Below, piece after piece: positions 59,879 through 64,000 of a stretch of DNA of 64,000 nt; the stretch's first letter is position 1; every line of letters begins with the position of its first letter. The DNA is from an uncultured Bacteroidales bacterium (GTDB taxonomy: Bacteria; Bacteroidota; Bacteroidia; Bacteroidales; P3). The stretch covers positions 1-64,000 of the forward strand of contig ONJQ01000007.1 in assembly GCA_900318175.1 (NCBI GenBank). Reading direction: 5' to 3'. A program made the position numbers and the translations under genes. Under the pieces are notes generated by a model. It ran no database searches. It saw only the letters and a list, made by a program, of their open reading frames with translations, and was not told the origin of the DNA.

Positions 59879-61255
59879 TTAGAACTTCTTCCGAGAGCCC
59901 CACTGGCGGGCAGCCACGTAGGCATCGGCAGAATTGTTGTATATGGGTTTAACCACAAATTGGCCGGTATGGTCTATGCAACCCCAGCGACCCTCCTCCT
60001 TGGCGGGAGCCACACGGTTGTTCCACGTGTTGATGAACGGCTTGGCATCCTCCAATCGAGGCAGGATGACCCATTCACCCTCAAAGTCGACATATCCCCA
60101 GTGGCCTGTGGCGGGTTCCTGGATGGGGAAAAGCCAATGGCCCAGCTCGGCCTCTTCAATGCCTTTCTGGTTGTCGTCCCATTCTTTGCCAGCCTTGGCG
60201 GCCTCGCTGCTCAGGGTGAAAACGGGCTTGGAGAGCAGACGGCCATCCTCGTGGATGCTGGCCCAGAATCCATTCTCGCATTTCGCGGTGGCAAACAGAC
60301 CCGTATCATTCGGGAATCGGGAGACTTCCAAGAACGTGGGCTGGATGGCCCAGCTGCCGTCAGCCTTCACCCAACCCCAGAGGTTGGTGTCGGTACGCAT
60401 CTCAGGCAAACGCCAGCCATCTATGTCGCGGCCATGCTCTATCTGCGACAAAGCGTACACGCAATCCTCTTCTTTGCTGAAGATGAAGTCGCTTATCACA
60501 TTGCCATTGCGGTCGATGTTGCCCCAACGACCCCCTTTCAGCGCCTGGGTGTAGATGTAGTTGTGCTCACCCGAGAACTGGCGAATCATGGCATACTGCG
60601 GCTGCACGACCCAGCGACCCAGATAGTTCACAATACCCCACTGGTTGTCGTTTTTTGGGTTGGTCACGGCAATGCGCCAGGTGTCGTAGTGGCGGCCAAC
60701 AATCCATTGGTGGCCAGCCTCTTCGGCATCCTCCATACTTTCGAAGATGTTGTTGATAATCAGTATACCTTTGGCATCGATGCAGCCCCAACGGCCCTCC
60801 ATTTTCACGGGGGCGAAGCTCATGGGGTCTGTGCCGTAGTACTTGCCGGCGCCTTCGTAGGTGGGCTCATACTTCCACTGACCGTAGTAGTTGACAAAGC
60901 CCCACTTGTGGTCGGCGGGGTTCTCGGCGGGATAAATCCACTTGCCGGGTTCTTCAGCCGAATACCACTGGTCGCCAGCCTCTTGGGCTTCCTCTTGGGT
61001 GCGGAAGATGTTGCGGACAATCATGTTCCCCGCCTCGTCGATGCAACCCCAACGACCATCATATTTCACCACAGCAAATTTGCGGTCTTGGTGTTGGAAA
61101 GCAAAGGCCACCTGGAACTTTGGAGGTATCTGCCAGATGCCGTTGCTGTTTTTGTAGCCATATTTCATGCTTATGTCGTCGAATGCCAACGTCTGGGCTA
61201 ACGCACTACCTGTCAGCATGAAAGCAGTTGTCAGAATAAAGATGTATCGTTTCAT
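59879..61255 (-). CDS. Secreted WG-repeat protein
   Basis: A 458-residue protein with a signal peptide (MKRYIFILTTAFMLTGSALAQ). Nine WG-type repeats follow, alternating between a RWGCIDEAGNMIVRNIF-like type and a KWGFVNYYGQWKYEP-like type, a pattern suggesting duplication of a two-repeat unit. WG repeats are thought to mediate extracellular or periplasmic protein contacts; no enzyme motif is present. It has its own promoter. Confidence 0.85.
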   Translation of the reverse strand: MKRYIFILTTAFMLTGSALAQTLAFDDISMKYGYKNSNGIWQIPPKFQVAFAFQHQDRKFAVVKYDGRWGCIDEAGNMIVRNIFRTQEEAQEAGDQWYSAEEPGKWIYPAENPADHKWGFVNYYGQWKYEPTYEGAGKYYGTDPMSFAPVKMEGRWGCIDAKGILIINNIFESMEDAEEAGHQWIVGRHYDTWRIAVTNPKNDNQWGIVNYLGRWVVQPQYAMIRQFSGEHNYIYTQALKGGRWGNIDRNGNVISDFIFSKEEDCVYALSQIEHGRDIDGWRLPEMRTDTNLWGWVKADGSWAIQPTFLEVSRFPNDTGLFATAKCENGFWASIHEDGRLLSKPVFTLSSEAAKAGKEWDDNQKGIEEAELGHWLFPIQEPATGHWGYVDFEGEWVILPRLEDAKPFINTWNNRVAPAKEEGRWGCIDHTGQFVVKPIYNNSADAYVAARQWGSRKKF

Positions 61256-61276
61256 ATTCGTGCTATTTCAAAGTTG

Positions 61277-61284
61277 CAAAGATA
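61277..61284 (-). promoter_or_regulatory. -7 box for the WG-repeat gene
   Basis: TATCTTTG on the minus strand, 22 bases upstream of the start; no good -33. Confidence 0.55.
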
Positions 61285-61466
61285 CGTTTTTTTTTTGGAT
61301 TAATGAAAAATATATATGCAAAGCGAAACAAAAGGTCCTCCGACCCGTCAGAGCGGACCCTGGCGGCCTGGTGCCAAGAGGTTGGAAAATGTGTTCATCA
61401 TGGCTGCTGCTTTTTGCTGTTTAGTATGCACAACGAGGCCAACATTGCAGCATGCACGAAAAAAAA

Positions 61467-62687
61467 CTACTGCCGGGGGGCAAGAGCGTGGTAGCTGCGC
61501 GTGGCGTAGGTTTGGGCAAGGAAGAGCAGGGCAATGGCTGCTCCCACGGCGTATGGGGCCGTGGTCAGGGGGAGCAAGCGGCTGAGGGGGTTGACGATGA
61601 GGGGCGACACGAACTGCCCCAGGTAGAGGGCTGCCGATATGAGCGGCATGACCGTGGTGGCGGCATCCCGTCCACCCTTGATGGAGGCAATGGTGTTGAG
61701 GTACGGCACCCCTACGCCGTTGGCCACACCTATCAGCGCCGACCCCGCCACGAGGAAGGCCATTCCCGTCCCACAGGCCAGAACTGCATACCCCGCCAGG
61801 AACCCCAACGGGGCTACATACTTGATGTGGCGCGGCATACGTTTCATCAACCTGCCGAACAGCAGCCCGATGGCAAAGGCCACAACGTCCAACCCCACCA
61901 TGATGAAGGTAATGGTGCCGCTGTCGATGCCGCCACCCGTGGCCGAAACAATGGCGAAGTTGGTGGGATAGATAAAGAAAAGCACCATCACCAACAACAT
62001 GCCAATCACCGACGGGGCAAAGCGCAGCAGGGACCGCACGGGATGTCCGGGACGCTTGCGGGCCTTGGTGGTCCCCGTCTCGCTTTCGTAATAGTCAGGC
62101 GACGTGTCGGTTGAGCGGTCGGTGTTGAGCTGCACATTGGGCAGAAACAGCACCACCAGTACCAGCGCGGGCAGGGCCAACAGGTAGACCAGGAAGGCAT
62201 AGTTCCACGCCACCGCGGCCAGCAGTCCGCTCAGCAGCGTGGCCACCACGCCGCCCATCTGGTTCATGGCCGCGGAGAGCCCCATGAGACGTGCCTGCTG
62301 CTGCGGGGGAAAATAGTAGGCCAACAGCCCTGTGGACAGCGGCATGACCATGCCGACACTCACTCCCAGCAGGGCGCGCAGGACCAGCAGAAGCACAATG
62401 TCGTCCACAATGAAAGCCCCGGCTCCCGCCAGGACATAGAGACACAGGCCCGCGACGGCAAGCGTGCGCGTCTTCATCAGTCGGCACAGCCAGCTGAAAG
62501 CCAGATTGGTGCCGACGATAAACAGGGCCGGCAGGCTCACAATGAGTTGCACGGTGAGGCTGTCGTAGGTTGAAAAATGTTCGCGGATTTCCCCTAAGGC
62601 GGGAGCCATGGCGGCGCCGGCCATCACGGTCAGCAGCGAAATGGACAAGATGGTGTAGGTAAGCCTACTGTCAGTTGCTTTGTTCAT
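61467..62687 (-). CDS. MFS transporter
   Basis: A 406-residue protein with twelve predicted helices and a loop of charged residues between helices 6 and 7 (TDRSTDTSPDYYESETGTTKARKR). LLLVLRALLGVSVGMVMPLSTGLLA and GLLFGRLMKRMPRH, a variant of the MFS motif A (GxLaDrxGrr), are visible. It resembles drug-efflux MFS members. The substrate is unknown. It has a minus-strand promoter and stands alone. Confidence 0.88.
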   Translation of the reverse strand: MNKATDSRLTYTILSISLLTVMAGAAMAPALGEIREHFSTYDSLTVQLIVSLPALFIVGTNLAFSWLCRLMKTRTLAVAGLCLYVLAGAGAFIVDDIVLLLVLRALLGVSVGMVMPLSTGLLAYYFPPQQQARLMGLSAAMNQMGGVVATLLSGLLAAVAWNYAFLVYLLALPALVLVVLFLPNVQLNTDRSTDTSPDYYESETGTTKARKRPGHPVRSLLRFAPSVIGMLLVMVLFFIYPTNFAIVSATGGGIDSGTITFIMVGLDVVAFAIGLLFGRLMKRMPRHIKYVAPLGFLAGYAVLACGTGMAFLVAGSALIGVANGVGVPYLNTIASIKGGRDAATTVMPLISAALYLGQFVSPLIVNPLSRLLPLTTAPYAVGAAIALLFLAQTYATRSYHALAPRQ

Positions 62688-62794
62688 TGTGTGTGTAATT
62701 TAATAAAAACCGTGGAGTTGTCGGCTCTGCCAAGCCGCGCAATCGCCGCTGGCACACACTGTTGCTTTCCGTACACCGCTGCAATTTCGCACTG

Positions 62795-62802
62795 CAAAGA
62801 TA
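62795..62802 (-). promoter_or_regulatory. -7 box for the MFS gene
   Basis: TATCTTTG on the minus strand, about 108 bases upstream of the MFS start; no clear -33. Confidence 0.5.
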
Positions 62803-62880
62803 CGATTTTTTTTCAAACGCGGGGTTCAGAATCCTTTTTTGCCCTGCCAAATCGGAGCCGATTCTTTCTGCGCCCACTCT

Positions 62881-62983
62881 CGGTTCGCTCGTTACCGGGC
62901 TCCTGATTCCTTCTTATCCCTTATTTGTTCCCTTTTTTGGGGAGAAATGATATACAAACGATCGGACAAATGACCTGCATGGA
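62881..62983 (+). repeat. Dispersed TTGTTCCTCA-type repeat, copy 4 (diverged)
   Basis: GGTTCGCTCGTT, then TTATTTGTTCCCTTTTTTG, AGAAATGATATACAAACGAT and GGACAAATGACC follow in the same order as in copies 1 and 3, although the 11-bp units are reduced. The surrounding gap (62688-63107) has no other gene. Confidence 0.55.
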
Positions 62984-63069
62984 GTGAAGGCAGAGCGACC
63001 CGGCAGCGGCCCGCCACCGGACGCAGGGGCGGGAAGGCCGGGGCAAACCGCCTGCGGGATAAAAGCCGA

Positions 63070-63101
63070 CAGGCTCCCGTGCATTGAAGCACAGGAGCCT
63101 G
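63070..63101 (-). terminator. Terminator-like hairpin after the 28-aa gene
   Basis: On the minus strand CAGGCTCCTGTGC pairs with GCACGGGAGCCTG (one mismatch) around a 6-base loop, followed by TCGGCTTTTATC. Confidence 0.65.
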
Positions 63102-63107
63102 CCGGGG

Positions 63108-63194
63108 TTATTTCTTTTTCTTGCGGTAGTCGAAATAGAGCATTCCGGCAGTCCATAGGGCGGCACATATCAGTGCCCAGAGTGCGCCACTCAT
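63108..63194 (-). CDS. 28-residue single-pass membrane protein
   Basis: A short gene, MSGALWALICAALWTAG followed by MLYFDYRKKKK: one hydrophobic helix and a basic cytoplasmic tail. Its ATG overlaps the TGA of the upstream transglutaminase-like gene (ATGA, 63191-63194), a standard translational-coupling arrangement, and a terminator-like hairpin follows at 63070-63101. The length and overlap favour a real gene over chance. I do not recognise the family. It may stabilise or anchor the protein encoded upstream. Confidence 0.6.
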   Translation of the reverse strand: MSGALWALICAALWTAGMLYFDYRKKKK

Positions 63195-64000
63195 AGGCTG
63201 AAGAAGAGTTGGCGGTGTCCGTTCCAATCAATCATCAGTTGGCGGAAGTCGGAGTAGTCCGCAGGGGTGATAAGGGCTTTGCGCAGACGCAGACTGCGGG
63301 TGACGAGGAGTCGACGGCCTTTCTGCTTGACGATGATGCTGATGCTGCCCACGGTGCGCGTGTATTCGATGTTGATGTCACCGCCGATTAGTTTGGCTCC
63401 TTTGGGGAGATCCATGGTGTAGTGGTAGAATTCAGTGGTGGCGCGTGCTTGGAGGTTGGTAGCACGGGTGGAGGTGAGACATTCTGGGTCGATGTGAAGC
63501 CCACCTTCCTCGGTGGGGAGGAGGATGCGGACATAGTTCTCGACTATGGTGTCAGGCTGCCATGTGAGGGTGCGGTCTACATAGATGGGTGCCGCGGCCA
63601 CAGCAGCGGCATCGGCTTGCTGACGCTCGGTGAGGATGGGGGTCTTGGCGGTAGCCGAAAGGCGATAGGGAAGTCCATCAATAATGACCTCGACACTGAG
63701 GGGGCGGTCAAGGAAGACGTTGAGGCTGTTGTCAATGATGGTGGCACGGAAACCAGCCTGGTTGAGTAGGGCGGCCAGTAGTCCGGTCTTGTCAATAGCA
63801 GTGCCGCAGTTGCTGCTGAAGACATCGGCAGCGGGTGTCATGGCATAGTTGACGCGGGCAGGGTCGACGGGATTGAGGGTAACGTAGTCAACCACCCAGT
63901 CGCGAATGGCTGCGACATACTCCTTGCCTTCGGGCTTGGCTATGCTTGAGAGAAGTTCGGCAGCGGCGGGGAGGGACTGCTCAGCAGTGTAGACAGGCTT
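63191..64000 (-). CDS. Transglutaminase-like domain protein, partial
   Basis: The 5' end lies beyond the window; 269 residues are visible. The segment FSSNCGTAIDKTGLLAALLNQAGFRATIIDNSLNVFLD is a transglutaminase-like core with the catalytic Cys and the following helix. The C-terminal region is beta-rich (IEYTRTVGSISIIVKQKGRRLLVTRSLRL). The layout resembles Bacteroidetes proteins with a DUF3857 domain before the transglutaminase core, but that domain would be outside the window. No catalytic activity is assured. The stop codon overlaps the start of a 28-residue membrane protein gene. Confidence 0.7.
   Translation of the reverse strand, partial: KPVYTAEQSLPAAAELLSSIAKPEGKEYVAAIRDWVVDYVTLNPVDPARVNYAMTPAADVFSSNCGTAIDKTGLLAALLNQAGFRATIIDNSLNVFLDRPLSVEVIIDGLPYRLSATAKTPILTERQQADAAAVAAAPIYVDRTLTWQPDTIVENYVRILLPTEEGGLHIDPECLTSTRATNLQARATTEFYHYTMDLPKGAKLIGGDINIEYTRTVGSISIIVKQKGRRLLVTRSLRLRKALITPADYSDFRQLMIDWNGHRQLFFSL

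Overview
The window comes from an anaerobic member of the Bacteroidales, probably an uncultivated gut or rumen lineage with moderately high GC. Four things support this. Type IX secretion (T9SS) C-terminal sorting domains occur on two large proteases and on a broken gene. Promoters follow the Bacteroidetes TAnnTTTG (-7) pattern, several with a TTG 18-19 bp upstream, and Shine-Dalgarno signals are mostly absent. Many families are typical of the phylum (DUF3276/PUR, DUF5683, DUF6029, Omp28, DUF6427, short peptide plus fimbrillin-like lipoprotein). Oxygen-sensitive enzymes are present (HydG, 2-oxoacid:ferredoxin oxidoreductase, crotonase and 3-hydroxybutyryl-CoA dehydrogenase). No phage, integrase, transposase, CRISPR array or rRNA was seen; there is one tRNA.

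Layout. 0-0.6 kb: edge of a lipoprotein gene with its short partner. 1-4.5 kb: hydG with its TM1266-type partner, diverging from crt-hbd. 4.7-5.8 kb: a tRNA(CAU) transcribed into ilvE. 5.9-6.4 kb: a decayed T9SS gene. 6.5-10.5 kb: ruvX, def, a lipoprotein, mutL and a rhomboid protease. 10.9-12.9 kb: agmatine-to-putrescine genes. 13.4-18.9 kb: a DUF362 ferredoxin, an HtrA-type lipoprotein, a glycosyltransferase and dnaB. 18.9-21.4 kb: a deoxyhypusine-synthase-like enzyme and a CyuA-like enzyme. 21.6-28.4 kb: a long co-directional run of PUR protein, parA, parB, DUF5683, exbB, exbD, tonB, an S4 protein, then sigma factor, putative anti-sigma and a Spy-like protein. 28.8-31.1 kb: ogt and two tandem paralogous YD-repeat secreted proteins. 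31.2-33.9 kb: an AT-rich accessory patch (exonuclease remnant, DUF4268 protein, DUF4143 ATPase with 33-bp tandem repeats over its promoter). 34-39.8 kb: valS broken by a perfect 46-bp tandem duplication, then korA-korB. 40.4-55.1 kb: MORN protein, T9SS subtilase, DUF6427, rnhB, dapA, thioesterase, prenyl synthase, TlpA/DUF6029/Omp28, MATE and a T9SS M6 protease. 55.6-64 kb: gcvT, an ATP-grasp enzyme, a PepSY-like protein, pyrC, a WG-repeat protein, an MFS exporter, and a transglutaminase-like gene cut by the window edge with a 28-residue membrane protein overlapping its stop codon.

Most genes are housekeeping or envelope functions. Anaerobic ferredoxin metabolism (KorAB, DUF362 ferredoxin, HydG) and polyamine metabolism (AguA, AguB, DHS-like) are the recognisable pathway fragments. 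The unexplained content is mostly non-coding: several short-period repeat families (9, 11, 16 and 33 bp) in intergenic DNA, one of which has also expanded inside valS.
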